Assembly: GCF_000306115.2 (NCBI RefSeq)
Contig: NZ_AKWX02000023.1
Location: 496,001-560,000, forward strand
Length of the DNA stretch: 64,000 nucleotides
DNA from: Leptospira wolffii serovar Khorat str. Khorat-H2
Lineage (GTDB): Bacteria > Spirochaetota > Leptospiria > Leptospirales > Leptospiraceae
Direction: 5' to 3'
Below the pieces are notes generated by a model, which was given only the letters and a program-made list of their open reading frames with translations, was not told the origin of the DNA and searched no databases. A program made the translations under genes and the position numbers. Shown here one piece after another: positions 48,991-57,433 of this stretch (within the stretch, counting starts at the first letter, position 1; every line of letters starts with the position of its first letter).

Positions 48991-50952
48991 ATGAACCAAC
49001 CTCTTTGGACCCCCTCGGAAGAATCCATTCGAAATTCCCGCCTGACCGATTTTCAAAAATTCGTAGAGCGTTCCCAAGGCAAAAGTTTCAAAAACTACTC
49101 GGAGCTGCATAAATGGTCCGTCGATTTCCTGCCCGAATTCTGGGCGTCCATTTGGGAATACGCTCCTGTGATCCATTCCCAAAAATATGAACATGTCTTA
49201 ATACGAGGAAAACGCTTCCAAGATTCCAGATTCTTTCCCGGAGCCAGACTGAATTTCGCGGAGAATTTATTACGCAAGCAGGACGATTCAATTGCTATCT
49301 TTTACAGAGGAGAATCCGGCGCGGAGGCAAAGCTAACTTATTCCGAGCTATTCCGAAAAGTAGGGGAACTTTCTTCCTACTTTCTTTCTTTGGGCATTCG
49401 TCCGGGGGATAGGATAGCGGGGCTTATGCCGAATATTCCAGACACCGTCGTCGGTATGCTTGCCGCCACAACGATTGGAGCCGTCTGGTCGTCCTGCTCT
49501 CCCGATTTCGGGTCCAAAGGAGTTTTGGATCGATTCGGTCAGATCCGACCTTCCGTGCTTCTGACTACGGACCGTTACGAATTCAAGGGCAAGAGCATAT
49601 CTCTTTCCGGGATTGTAGGAGAAATCGTTTCCCAATTGCCGGAGCTTAAATCGGTGGTGATAGCGAAATATCCCAGCTTGGAAGATCGGAGTAAAGACCT
49701 CGCGGATTCTTTTCCGAAAAATTCCATAGCCTTACGAGATGCGATCTCGGCTCACGCGGGTAAACTTCCTAGTTTTATCCAATTGCCTTTCGATCATCCG
49801 GTTTATGTTATGTATTCCTCCGGAACCACCGGACTTCCGAAATGTATGGTCCAAGGCCCGGGAGTTTTTCTGAACCACTGGAAAGAATTGGCTCTGCACA
49901 CCGATTTAAGAGAAGGAGAGGGGATCTTTTATTATACGACTTGCGGTTGGATGATGTGGAACTGGCTCGTGAGTTCCTTATCCATAGGAGCGACGATTCA
50001 TCTTTTCGACGGTAATCCTTTTCACCCGGATCCAGGAGTATTATTCCGTTACGCCTCGGATCGAAAGATAGGAATCTTCGGAGTCGGAGCGAAATACATT
50101 CTGAGTTTGGAAAAGGAAAAATTTAAGCCAGAGTCGGATCTAAGTTCCGTTCGGGCGGTATTATCCACCGGTTCTCCGCTACCTTCCTACGGCTTCGAAT
50201 ACGTATACGAATTCTGGAATAAGAAGTTTAGGCTTTCTTCCATTTCGGGAGGAACGGATTTGAACGGATGTTTTGCATTAGGAAATCCGAATATTCCTGT
50301 TCATTCGGGAGAGTTGCAGAGCCTGGGGCTCGGAATGGACGTGCGGATCTTCGACGATTCCGGAAAATCCGTAAGAGGAGAAAAGGGAGAGCTGGTATGC
50401 GTTCAACCTTTTCCCTCCATGCCCCTGGAATTTTGGTCCGATCAAGACGGAAAAAAATACCAGGAAGCATATTTCGATACGTATCCCGACGTTTGGAGAC
50501 ACGGCGATTTTGCCGAGATCTTGTCCGACGAAGGTATGGTAGTTTACGGTAGATCGGATGCTACCCTAAATCCGGGTGGGGTCCGAATCGGAACCGCGGA
50601 CTTATACAGTCTGCTCGAAACGGTCCCGGAAATTGCGGATTCGGTCGTGATCGGTCAGGATTGGAAAGACGACGTGCGCATCGTCCTCTTTCTAAAAATG
50701 ACTCCTGGATCGGATTTGAATTCGGAATTGGAATCCAAGATTAAGAAAGAAATCAAGGAGAAGGTTTCTCCTCGTCACGTACCTTCTAAGATAATCGCCG
50801 TTCGGGATATTCCTTACACCCGAAATATGAAGAAGGTGGAAATTGCGGTTAAAAAAACGGTGCAGGGACAAGCCGTAACCAATCAGGACGCCCTGATCAA
50901 TCCGGAATCTCTGGAGTATTTTCGAAATCTACCCGCCCTTTCGGAAGATTAA
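48991..50952 (+). CDS. Acetoacetate-CoA ligase (acetoacetyl-CoA synthetase)
   Basis: A 653-residue ANL-superfamily enzyme. The N-terminal FQKFVERSQGKSFKNYSELHKWSV with FWASIWEY is typical of acetoacetyl-CoA synthetases. AMP-binding motifs are YVMYSSGTTGLPKCMVQG, SISGGTDLNGCF, WRHGDFAEI and GRSDATLNPGGVRIG. The C-terminal Lys in TRNMKKVEIAVKK is in the adenylation position. It activates acetoacetate with ATP and CoA, feeding ketone bodies to acetyl-CoA, which fits the fatty-acid-based carbon metabolism of Leptospira. Confidence 0.92.
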   Translation: MNQPLWTPSEESIRNSRLTDFQKFVERSQGKSFKNYSELHKWSVDFLPEFWASIWEYAPVIHSQKYEHVLIRGKRFQDSRFFPGARLNFAENLLRKQDDSIAIFYRGESGAEAKLTYSELFRKVGELSSYFLSLGIRPGDRIAGLMPNIPDTVVGMLAATTIGAVWSSCSPDFGSKGVLDRFGQIRPSVLLTTDRYEFKGKSISLSGIVGEIVSQLPELKSVVIAKYPSLEDRSKDLADSFPKNSIALRDAISAHAGKLPSFIQLPFDHPVYVMYSSGTTGLPKCMVQGPGVFLNHWKELALHTDLREGEGIFYYTTCGWMMWNWLVSSLSIGATIHLFDGNPFHPDPGVLFRYASDRKIGIFGVGAKYILSLEKEKFKPESDLSSVRAVLSTGSPLPSYGFEYVYEFWNKKFRLSSISGGTDLNGCFALGNPNIPVHSGELQSLGLGMDVRIFDDSGKSVRGEKGELVCVQPFPSMPLEFWSDQDGKKYQEAYFDTYPDVWRHGDFAEILSDEGMVVYGRSDATLNPGGVRIGTADLYSLLETVPEIADSVVIGQDWKDDVRIVLFLKMTPGSDLNSELESKIKKEIKEKVSPRHVPSKIIAVRDIPYTRNMKKVEIAVKKTVQGQAVTNQDALINPESLEYFRNLPALSED

Positions 50953-50963
50953 GGATTTCTAAT

Positions 50964-51296
50964 TTACCTTTCCGAGAAGGACGCTTCTATGATAAGATCC
51001 GTAGCTTCCCATGCGTATTCCGTTTCGATGGGGGAAGCTATGGCTTTCGCGGATTGATTGGAAAGTCCCGAATAATCGGAAAATTGGACCTTTTCGGTTC
51101 GTAACAGATAGGTTGCAAAAGTCGCACCGATTCCCAGAAGGATCGCGGCCGCCAATGCCTGCCAGCTTTTCAAAGGGAATCTTTCTTTTTCCCGATTGGC
51201 GGCTTGGACGACGATGCGAGATGCGATCCGTCTGGAGAAATCCGGATCTTCGATCAATCTTTCGATGGTTTTATTCAATTCGTTTTTACCCTTCAT
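50964..51296 (-). CDS. Putative anti-sigma factor, single-pass membrane protein
   Basis: A 110-residue protein with a cytosolic N-terminus of ~42 residues (IERLIEDPDFSRRIASRIV), one membrane helix (WQALAAAILLGIGATFATYLL) and a ~45-residue periplasmic tail. No zinc-type HxxxCxxC is present. Small size, one helix and a start that overlaps the ECF sigma gene by 11 bases make it the likely cognate anti-sigma factor. GGAGGGGAGAA precedes the ATG. The identification depends mainly on position. Confidence 0.7.
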   Translation of the reverse strand: MKGKNELNKTIERLIEDPDFSRRIASRIVVQAANREKERFPLKSWQALAAAILLGIGATFATYLLRTEKVQFSDYSGLSNQSAKAIASPIETEYAWEATDLIIEASFSER

Positions 51297-51834
51297 TTCT
51301 CCCCTCCTGATTTTTTCTATTCATATTAGTAAAGCGAGAGAGCCATTCTTTGGCCCTTGAGATCCGGGACTTAACCGTCCCCTCGGATATATTCAGTTTC
51401 TTCGCGATCGAATCCACCTTTTCTCCGGACAATCTAAGTATCATAGTTTCCTTATATGGAGATGGCAAGAGATTAATTTGCTCCTGTAGCCATTCTTTTC
51501 GATCCCTTTCCGGTTCTTCGTAAAGTTCTTTTTCCGTTTCTTCTTTACCCGAGGAGGTGAATTCCGTTTGGAAGCGGGAATAAGCTCTTCCTTCCCGATT
51601 CCATTTTCTTACCGCCCTTCGGCATTCGTTTCTTGCCGCCACATAAAGCCAGCGATTCAGGTCTTGTATGCCCAGTGGAGGTTTGGATTGGAATGTCAAA
51701 TAGTATCTAAGATAAGTGTCCTGAGCGACATCCTCCGCTAAGGAGGCCATTTCGGGCATGAGATGTCTTTGGATGGATTTTAATACCGTCCGTTTACTGG
51801 ATTCAATCGCTTGGATTAAATCGGCTTCCGTCAT
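51286..51834 (-). CDS. ECF-family RNA polymerase sigma factor
   Basis: Start at ATG 51834, which overlaps the TGA of the upstream gene as ATGA; a GTG lies six bases earlier. The ~182-residue protein has sigma region 2 (LAEDVAQDTYLRYYLTF, then LNRWLYVAARNECRRAVRKW), an acidic linker (~95-115), and sigma region 4 (LPSPYKETMILRLSGEKVDS followed by IAKKLNISEGTVKSRISRAKEWL). It probably directs an envelope-stress regulon under control of the neighbouring sensor and anti-sigma proteins. Confidence 0.93.
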   Translation of the reverse strand: MTEADLIQAIESSKRTVLKSIQRHLMPEMASLAEDVAQDTYLRYYLTFQSKPPLGIQDLNRWLYVAARNECRRAVRKWNREGRAYSRFQTEFTSSGKEETEKELYEEPERDRKEWLQEQINLLPSPYKETMILRLSGEKVDSIAKKLNISEGTVKSRISRAKEWLSRFTNMNRKNQEGRNEG

Positions 51835-52361
51835 GGGCACTTACAGTCTCGGTCTCTGTCCCGGGGAGGATGATCGGGAGGTTCTCGCCTATCGTGCATC
51901 CTCTGTATTCTTTCCTTATGCATTTTTGATAATTTCTGTTTTTGCTCCGGAGTCAGGAAGGACTCGAATTCCAATCTGTCTTCTATATGCAGAATTCTTA
52001 ATTCAAGCTGCACTTCTCCGATTTGCTTCAATTTGGACCGAACCGCGCCCATATCCACCTTGGTCGCTTCCAGTAATTTGCGTAGATCTTCGTGAAGAGG
52101 AGTCAATTTCTCGGACAAGGCTCGCCCGCCCGCTTTCCTTTTTTCCCTAGCTGCTTTGATTTTCTCCTGTTGTTCCGCGCTCAGGCCTAGGTCTTGGGAA
52201 ATTCTATCCAGAAATCTTTCTTCCTTAAGGCCGGGCCCGAAGATTCCGAAAGGTTCCGCTCCTCCGAACGGCGGGGGAGGAGGCGGTTCCGCTAAAATGG
52301 TCGCTGTCCCTCCTAAAATCAGAAGAACAATTAGAATGAGCCGACTCTGTATATTTCTCAA
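51831..52361 (-). CDS. Periplasmic Spy/CpxP/CnrX-like protein upstream of sigma factor
   Basis: TTG start at 52361 supported by GAGGTG eight bases upstream. 176 residues: a signal peptide ending at ATILAE, a PPPPPP tract, then a helical hairpin with two LTxxQ-type elements (GLSAEQQEKIKAAREKRKAG and SFLTPEQKQKLSKMHKERI). That is the Spy/CpxP/CnrX architecture. The tail has several His and a CKCP end, which could bind metal. Adjacent coding of a CnrX-like sensor, an ECF factor and a membrane anti-sigma factor recalls the cnrYXH metal-response system, though Spy-type chaperoning is equally possible. Confidence 0.83.
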   Translation of the reverse strand: MRNIQSRLILIVLLILGGTATILAEPPPPPPFGGAEPFGIFGPGLKEERFLDRISQDLGLSAEQQEKIKAAREKRKAGGRALSEKLTPLHEDLRKLLEATKVDMGAVRSKLKQIGEVQLELRILHIEDRLEFESFLTPEQKQKLSKMHKERIQRMHDRREPPDHPPRDRDRDCKCP

Positions 52362-52401
52362 GACACTTCACCTCGGATATGTTTTTGGACGAAAGAAATC
52401 A

Positions 52402-53127
52402 TCATTGCGTTGTACTGGAACTAGAGGAACTTCCGGAGGAAATGGAATTACTCGTGCAATTCACATCTCCTTGTATAGTTACCGAAGGTCCCGTGACCGT
52501 TTGGGTATTATAGCAGGTTTGGCCGTCTTGGGTATAGCACATACTCGTCGATGTCGCCGAAGTGCAATTGATCAAATCCACTGTATAGCATTGAGTCAAA
52601 GCGAGTCCGGTGCTACCCCCCGATACCGCCGTTCCTACCAGATCCAAAGTTACGGTAAGATAGGAAAGCGCCTGGGAAGAGCTTACGCTAGTATCCACTG
52701 GAACTCCGCTACCTCCCCAATAGATTTTCCCGTAATTGGAAACCACAGCCATGGTTCCTATGCCTCCCGAGTAGGAGAAGCCTTGCTGGGAATCGATGGA
52801 GCCTTGGTTTTGATTGCTATCGTATAGAAATTTCAGATAAAGATATTCTCCCGACTTAAAGTAAAGTCGGCTGATTACCGTATACTGACTGGAGGAGCTG
52901 GAAGTGGTTGTGGTAGTAGTGGTGGTACTCGTACTCGATGTGCTATAAGGACTCGCGGTTCCGCAACTTGCGGTTTTGTCCGCATCCAATTCTCCATCTA
53001 TATTGAATGCGACTCCGTCTCCGAATACGGTAAGACCCACCTTATTCGATGCTTGGTTCTCGCAGGAAAGGAATGAAAGAGAAAGAAGATAGGCGAGAAT
53101 GTATGCGGGTTTTCCGGATTTTTCCAA
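52402..53127 (-). CDS. Ser/Thr-rich lipoprotein, first gene of the sigma-factor operon
   Basis: TTG start at 53127 with AAGGA upstream. 241 residues: signal peptide ending in LSFLSC (lipidated Cys21), then a beta-rich domain interrupted by a low-complexity Ser/Thr tract of about 25 residues (~62-86) and ending in another Ser tail. Several Cys pairs (LTQCYTVDLINC, MCYTQDGQTCYN) could form disulfides. I do not recognise a family. It is 40 bases ahead of the Spy-like gene on the same strand and so is probably a member or target of the same stress operon. The repeated AGT/GGT-type codons could allow length variation. Confidence 0.72.
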   Translation of the reverse strand: MEKSGKPAYILAYLLSLSFLSCENQASNKVGLTVFGDGVAFNIDGELDADKTASCGTASPYSTSSTSTTTTTTTTSSSSSQYTVISRLYFKSGEYLYLKFLYDSNQNQGSIDSQQGFSYSGGIGTMAVVSNYGKIYWGGSGVPVDTSVSSSQALSYLTVTLDLVGTAVSGGSTGLALTQCYTVDLINCTSATSTSMCYTQDGQTCYNTQTVTGPSVTIQGDVNCTSNSISSGSSSSSSTTQ

Positions 53128-53300
53128 ACTGGATTTCCTTTCCTGTGTTTATTTATATAAACCCGGAGATCCGAAAACGTTCCCGGAATTTAGAAAAAGA
53201 CGACTTAAGAATTCAGGACTAGACCGTGTTTCGATGATGTAGGAAGAGAAGGTTATTAATTTTCCCTTGCCTTTCCCTCTAAGGGAAATAGAACGAAGTT

Positions 53301-54137
53301 GTGGCGCGTATTTTTATCCTCTTAATCGTTTCGACTTTTTTTTCCTTACTCGTAGCGCAAGAGGGACCTGTAACTCGTTTGGAGCAGATCCAAAAAAGGG
53401 GAGAGCTGAGAGTTACGGGCAATCGGAACTTCGAGCCGTTTTATATTCCCGATGCAAAGGAGGGTTATCCCGGTTTCGACGCCGAGTTAGGAAAGAAATA
53501 CGCGGACTTTCTAGGAGTGAAATACGTTTACACGAATCGTCCCGAATTCGAGGATTTCGTCGAAGCCATTCGGTCCGGCGACGCGGATATCTCCTTCTCC
53601 GGAGTCACATCCACATTAGAAAGATCTAAGAAGATTTCCTTCAGTACAGCCTATCTGATTTCCAGCCCCGGGGCCTTAGTGAATAAGAATGCGATTCCTC
53701 CTCCTCCGGAGGGAAACATCATCACTACGGTTTATTTTAGGAGTATTAAGGATTTGGAAAATGTGAGCGGTATCAGCTTCGCCGTAAGAGGATTTTCCAG
53801 CAGCCACGAGTATCTTCTTTCCAATTTTCCCAATTCCAGGGTTTTTACTTACGGATCCGTGGACGGAGCCTTAAGTGCGGTTCGAGAAGGGAAAGCGAAT
53901 TGCTTCGTCGGGGAATCGTATTACATTAAAGGCTTCCTACAAAGGCAACCTTCTTTAGCCTCCAATTTCAGGGCCTTGGTGGAGCCGGTCCAAGAGGATC
54001 ATATCAGCGCATTATTGCCCAAGGGCGATCTCGTCTTTTCCCGCAATTTCGAATTCTTTCTCTCCGAGATCAAGAGAACGGGAGAATTGAAACTCCTGGA
54101 AGATAAATATTTTAACCGTAGGGATTGGGTGAAATAG
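53301..54137 (+). CDS. Periplasmic solute-binding protein, family 3
   Basis: GTG start at 53301. 278 residues with a signal peptide cleaved after LLVAQ. The SBP_bac_3 pattern is clear: IQKRGELRVTGNRNFEPFYI, YPGFDAELGKKYADFLGV, FVEAIRSGDADISFSGVTST and RSKKISFSTAYL. The ligand is usually an amino acid or small organic molecule. No ABC permease or ATPase genes are near, so it may be an orphan receptor or serve a distant transporter. LKLLEDKYF near the end is standard for the fold. Confidence 0.85.
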   Translation: MARIFILLIVSTFFSLLVAQEGPVTRLEQIQKRGELRVTGNRNFEPFYIPDAKEGYPGFDAELGKKYADFLGVKYVYTNRPEFEDFVEAIRSGDADISFSGVTSTLERSKKISFSTAYLISSPGALVNKNAIPPPPEGNIITTVYFRSIKDLENVSGISFAVRGFSSSHEYLLSNFPNSRVFTYGSVDGALSAVREGKANCFVGESYYIKGFLQRQPSLASNFRALVEPVQEDHISALLPKGDLVFSRNFEFFLSEIKRTGELKLLEDKYFNRRDWVK

Positions 54138-54155
54138 TTCGGTCGTCTAAAAGGC

Positions 54156-55025
54156 ATGGCGACTCTAGCAAAGAAACGATCCGAGAATCTACCTGGATCC
54201 TTTTACGTGGATTCCAGTTGTATCGATTGTGAGACCTGCAGGATTCTCGCTCCGGAAATTTTCGGAGAGGATTCGATCGGTTCTTTCGTGAAAAAGCAAC
54301 CCCAATCCAAGCAAGAGGAATTTCGTGCTCTCCAAGCGCTTGTAGCCTGTCCGACCACTTCGATAGGCACGGTCGATCGCTTGGATCTAAACGATGCCAA
54401 ATCCTCCTTTCCCAGAAAGATAGAGGAGAATGTGTATCATTGCGGATTTCATTCCCGTTCTTCTTTCGGAGCATTTTCCTATTTAATCGTCCGGGAAGAA
54501 GGTAACGTTCTCGTGGATTCTCCCCGTTTTATACCTTCCTTAGCGGAAAGAATCCGAGAGATGGGAGGGATCCGTTATCATTTTCTGACCCATAGGGACG
54601 ATATTGCGGACCACGAAAAATACCACGAGGAATTCGAAACGAAAAGAATCATCCATGAAGGAGATCTTTCTTCTTTGCCTGAGGCCGAGATTCTCGTATC
54701 GGGAGAGAGCCCATTCTATTTGGAGAAAGATTTAGTAGTGATTCCGGTTCCAGGTCATACCAGAGGACATTCAGTGCTATTGTATAAGAATAATTTTCTT
54801 TTTACGGGAGATCATTTGGCTTACGACCCTAAGAAAGAACGGCTTATCGCTTTTCGGAACGCATGTTGGTATTCCTGGGAAAAACAGATCCGGTCTATGG
54901 AAATATTAGAAAATTATGATTTTATTTACGTTTTACCTGGTCACGGATATCCTAGCCCGAGAATGTCCAAGGAGGATAAGAAGGCTAAACTAAAGGCTTG
55001 CATAGAATGGATGAAAAATAGATAA
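54156..55025 (+). CDS. Ferredoxin-MBL fold fusion hydrolase
   Basis: 289 residues in two parts. Residues ~10-70 are a small [4Fe-4S] ferredoxin-like domain ([17 protein letters not shown] and later VACPTTSIG). The remainder is an MBL domain with the variant metal motif [13 protein letters not shown] instead of HxHxDH, then [26 protein letters not shown] and [14 protein letters not shown] proteins with the HxxDDxADH form and an attached ferredoxin are known in several bacteria and plastids, but their chemistry is unclear. It begins 18 bases after the binding-protein gene and may share its transcript. Confidence 0.85.
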   Translation: MATLAKKRSENLPGSFYVDSSCIDCETCRILAPEIFGEDSIGSFVKKQPQSKQEEFRALQALVACPTTSIGTVDRLDLNDAKSSFPRKIEENVYHCGFHSRSSFGAFSYLIVREEGNVLVDSPRFIPSLAERIREMGGIRYHFLTHRDDIADHEKYHEEFETKRIIHEGDLSSLPEAEILVSGESPFYLEKDLVVIPVPGHTRGHSVLLYKNNFLFTGDHLAYDPKKERLIAFRNACWYSWEKQIRSMEILENYDFIYVLPGHGYPSPRMSKEDKKAKLKACIEWMKNR

Positions 55026-55026
55026 A

Positions 55027-55055
55027 CCGCCGTCTTGCTAGGTGGTGGACGGCGG
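55027..55055 (-). terminator. Terminator between convergent genes
   Basis: CCGCCGTC (55027-55034) pairs with GACGGCGG (55048-55055). On the minus strand it is followed by TTTATCTATTTTTC, so it mainly serves the lipoprotein gene at 55067-55687. Confidence 0.75.
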
Positions 55056-55066
55056 CCGAATTTATA

Positions 55067-55687
55067 TTATTGTCTTACGATTTTATACCAAGCAAAAGAA
55101 CCGTTGCATCCGTTCGTAGCGGGAGTGGCGGTTTTTATGCAGGAACTACTGCAAGATGCGTCCGTACGGGCGGCCAGAGTGGTGAGAGCCGCGGCAGTGG
55201 ATACATTCCCGGAGAAAAGATCGCAAAGATAAACGGAGCCTGAGTTCTCGGTCCATACTAAAGTAGAATAAGTTCCGTAGTCCTTATTCTTATACACTAA
55301 GTAAGGAACCCCGTAGGAACCGCCTCCGTTGTCGTAGCTGATGATTTGGTAATTCGCAGGATAAAAATCCGGAAAGGGACTGCCTTCGGGAGTGGTGCAA
55401 CTTCCGGAAGTCCAGCAAGTAGGAGGATTTTCTTGGTAATAGAACCAATCTCCCGCTACCTGAGTGCTCGCGTAGAATTTAGCGAAGATACTGGAAGTGG
55501 GACAACTTCCCGCGCTGCACGCGTATTGGTTCCAACTGCCCGCGATCGCGATATCTCCGTTATTCGCATTGTTCAGAAGTCCGGATAAAAGCAATTTATC
55601 GGAGTCGGTCGGCGCATTGTCGGCACAAGCCAGGGAAAGAAATGCGAACGATAGGACGCACGCAAGGGTCTTTAGATTCAGGTTCAT
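55067..55687 (-). CDS. Lipoprotein downstream of a cobalamin riboswitch
   Basis: A 206-residue protein with signal peptide and lipobox LSLAC (Cys21), and TAGGAG ahead of the ATG. The mature domain is beta-rich and aromatic (GSWNQYACSAGSCPTSSIF, DWFYYQENPPTCWTSGSC, SFAWYKIVRQ) with ten or more Cys, many in CxxxxC pairs suggesting disulfides. I recognise no family. The leader of ~200-300 nt carries a cobalamin riboswitch, so the protein is probably made when B12 is scarce. The reasonable inference is a surface or periplasmic protein for binding or taking up corrinoids. No TonB-dependent receptor is adjacent. Confidence 0.75.
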   Translation of the reverse strand: MNLNLKTLACVLSFAFLSLACADNAPTDSDKLLLSGLLNNANNGDIAIAGSWNQYACSAGSCPTSSIFAKFYASTQVAGDWFYYQENPPTCWTSGSCTTPEGSPFPDFYPANYQIISYDNGGGSYGVPYLVYKNKDYGTYSTLVWTENSGSVYLCDLFSGNVSTAAALTTLAARTDASCSSSCIKTATPATNGCNGSFAWYKIVRQ

Positions 55688-55884
55688 TGTATTCTCCTAA
55701 TATGTTTTAGGAGGGCCCTTGGCTGGAGATACCCTGTCGGATATCTTTCGGAATGGATCCTAAGGAACGATCCGATCCTTAAGTCCGTGAGAACAAGAAG
55801 CCCTACCTGTTACCTTCGGGGGCCCCTCGCTTAGCAATACATGCTTTAGTGAGATGTAAGTTTCTCAAACCTCGGAGAAATTCT

Positions 55885-56000
55885 TACGGGGAAGATCGGG
55901 CTTACGAAAAAAGTATCCTCTTTCCGATTACCGTTGCGGGTCAGCACAGGGTTCTCACCTGTTTCCTCCCTAAGGGTATGATCCAGGGTCGAGTGAGGCC
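55885..56000 (-). ncRNA. Cobalamin (B12) riboswitch
   Basis: On the minus strand, AGGGAGGAAACAGGTGAGAA with CCCTGT (55971-55946) gives the P3/P4-type stem ACAGG/CCTGT. It is followed by GCTGACCCGCAACGGTAA (55945-55928), nearly identical to the core of E. coli btuB (GCTGACGCGCAGCGGTAA), and then AAGCCCGATCTTCCCC (55903-55888) at the position of the B12 box. The outer stem is not clearly resolved by eye. The 3' part of the leader (55700-55885) has further hairpins (TTTCTC/GAGAAA at 55861-55880; TAAGGA/TCCTTA near 55760-55782) that could act in expression control. Confidence 0.78.
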
Positions 56001-56021
56001 GCTCCGCTGTCAAGCTTAGGC

Positions 56022-56645
56022 TTAATTCCTGGTGCCTAAATATTCTTCTTGGCCGGCAAAGACATTCTCCGCATAGGAAGGAACTCCACCCCATTTCTTC
56101 ACCGCTCCCGGTCCTGCATTATATGCTAAGAGCGCCTTTCTCAGGTCTCCTTCTTGGTCTTCCAAGAGATAGTTTAGGTAGGAGACTCCGAGGTGTAGAT
56201 TGATTTCCGTGTCGAATAAATCCTTTTCCTTCACGGATCTCCCTTCCCAGGATCCGATCCAGCTTCCCGTGCCCGGCATGATTTGCATATAGCCGCGGGC
56301 GTTTTTCTTGGACCGAGCCTTTTTGTAAAATTCGGATTCGGTTCGAATCAATCCTAAGAGAAGTCCGACTTTCTCTCCTTCCTGGCAAAGTATTCCGCAA
56401 GCGGAATCGTCTATCCGGGAGGCCTCTTTCCATATGGTTTTGCTTAAAGTTTCCAGTTCGGATTCGGATATAGAAGGTCTTTCCGTTTGGATAAAGCTTC
56501 GAATTCTGACCAATTCCCTTTCTTCGGGAACGAGGATCGTCTCTTTGCCGGACAGGGAGCCTGTCAAAGGGGCTACAAACGATTGGTATAGCATAGGAAG
56601 CGCTGCTACGAATAAATATCTCTTTCTGATCTTGGGTTGGACCAT
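56022..56645 (-). CDS. Lytic transglycosylase (SLT domain)
   Basis: Start at ATG 56645, which has AAAAGGAGG nine bases before it; the open frame continues upstream to 56690. ~207 residues with an N-terminal hydrophobic segment (signal or anchor) and a C-terminal SLT domain: GLIRTESEFYKKARSKKNARG with the catalytic Glu in RTESEF, GYMQIMPGT, NLHLGVSYLNYLL and ALLAYNAGPGAVKKWGG. It cleaves the glycan strands of peptidoglycan. Family and motifs are unambiguous. Confidence 0.93.
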   Translation of the reverse strand: MVQPKIRKRYLFVAALPMLYQSFVAPLTGSLSGKETILVPEERELVRIRSFIQTERPSISESELETLSKTIWKEASRIDDSACGILCQEGEKVGLLLGLIRTESEFYKKARSKKNARGYMQIMPGTGSWIGSWEGRSVKEKDLFDTEINLHLGVSYLNYLLEDQEGDLRKALLAYNAGPGAVKKWGGVPSYAENVFAGQEEYLGTRN

Positions 56646-56690
56646 CTCTTCCAACCTCCTTTTATAGTGCATCGCACTAACTGTGACCAT

Positions 56691-57433
56691 TCTTTTTGCG
56701 GCGCACTACGGGTCAAGGAACTCAATCTCAAAAATCATCCCTCCAGGGATAGATGGAGTTCCTACCAAACATTCCTTTGGTTTTCGGATTCATTTCGGTC
56801 CGGCTCCCCGTGCTTGCGGCTCAGGGGGGAAGAGTGAGATAGGAAAAATTTTATCTCCCATATTGCTGGGAAGAATGCGGAAGAATCATTCCGTATCGAA
56901 ATCGATTCGAAGGACTTGAGAGAACGTTCTTATTTTCCCGAGGAGAATCGGATTTAGGAAATTTTCCACGATTACGGAATATTCTTCTATTTAGATTTTC
57001 GTTTGGAAATTTATTTCCTAATCGAATAGACATTTCGGTATACTCTTCCGCGAAACCGACACTAAAGGGTTAGAGGACACTAATCCGAAATTAATTGACT
57101 AAATAGAAATGCGTATATCGTTTTGCGTTCCTTTCTCATTTTGCATCTCAAATTATTCTGAAATATAACATTCGATTTATTTAATATAAAAAATTTCAGA
57201 AAAAATATTTTTTATGCAAAAGTGCCGAATGTCGAACGTCATATTTTTTAGAACCGGGGATTGGCCGAGCAGGCCTTCCAAAAAATAGAAAAAGTAAACT
57301 CCTTCTCTTAAAAGAAAACGCGTCACTCAAGAAGAAGAGAAGGTTAATTTAAAGAAGATCCTGGCAAGCGAACCTTTTGTGTCCGGAATCGGTTAACAAA
57401 AATCAAAACCGAATCCGTTTCTGGGGATTCTAC
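56691..57433. other. 743-bp AT-rich gap without supported genes
   Basis: No open frame with a credible ribosome site or domain was found. The stretch 57040-57230 is very AT-rich and includes a 14-bp palindrome AAAAAATATTTTTT (57200-57213). Nearer the next gene CCTTCTCTT (57301-57309) pairs with AAGAGAAGG (57335-57343). The length could hold regulatory leader RNA for the metzincin gene. Confidence 0.5.

Noticed and set aside
55861..55880. TTTCTC/GAGAAA hairpin as riboswitch terminator
   Set aside because: No T-run follows on the minus strand. It may matter for folding, but there is no evidence for a standard terminator.
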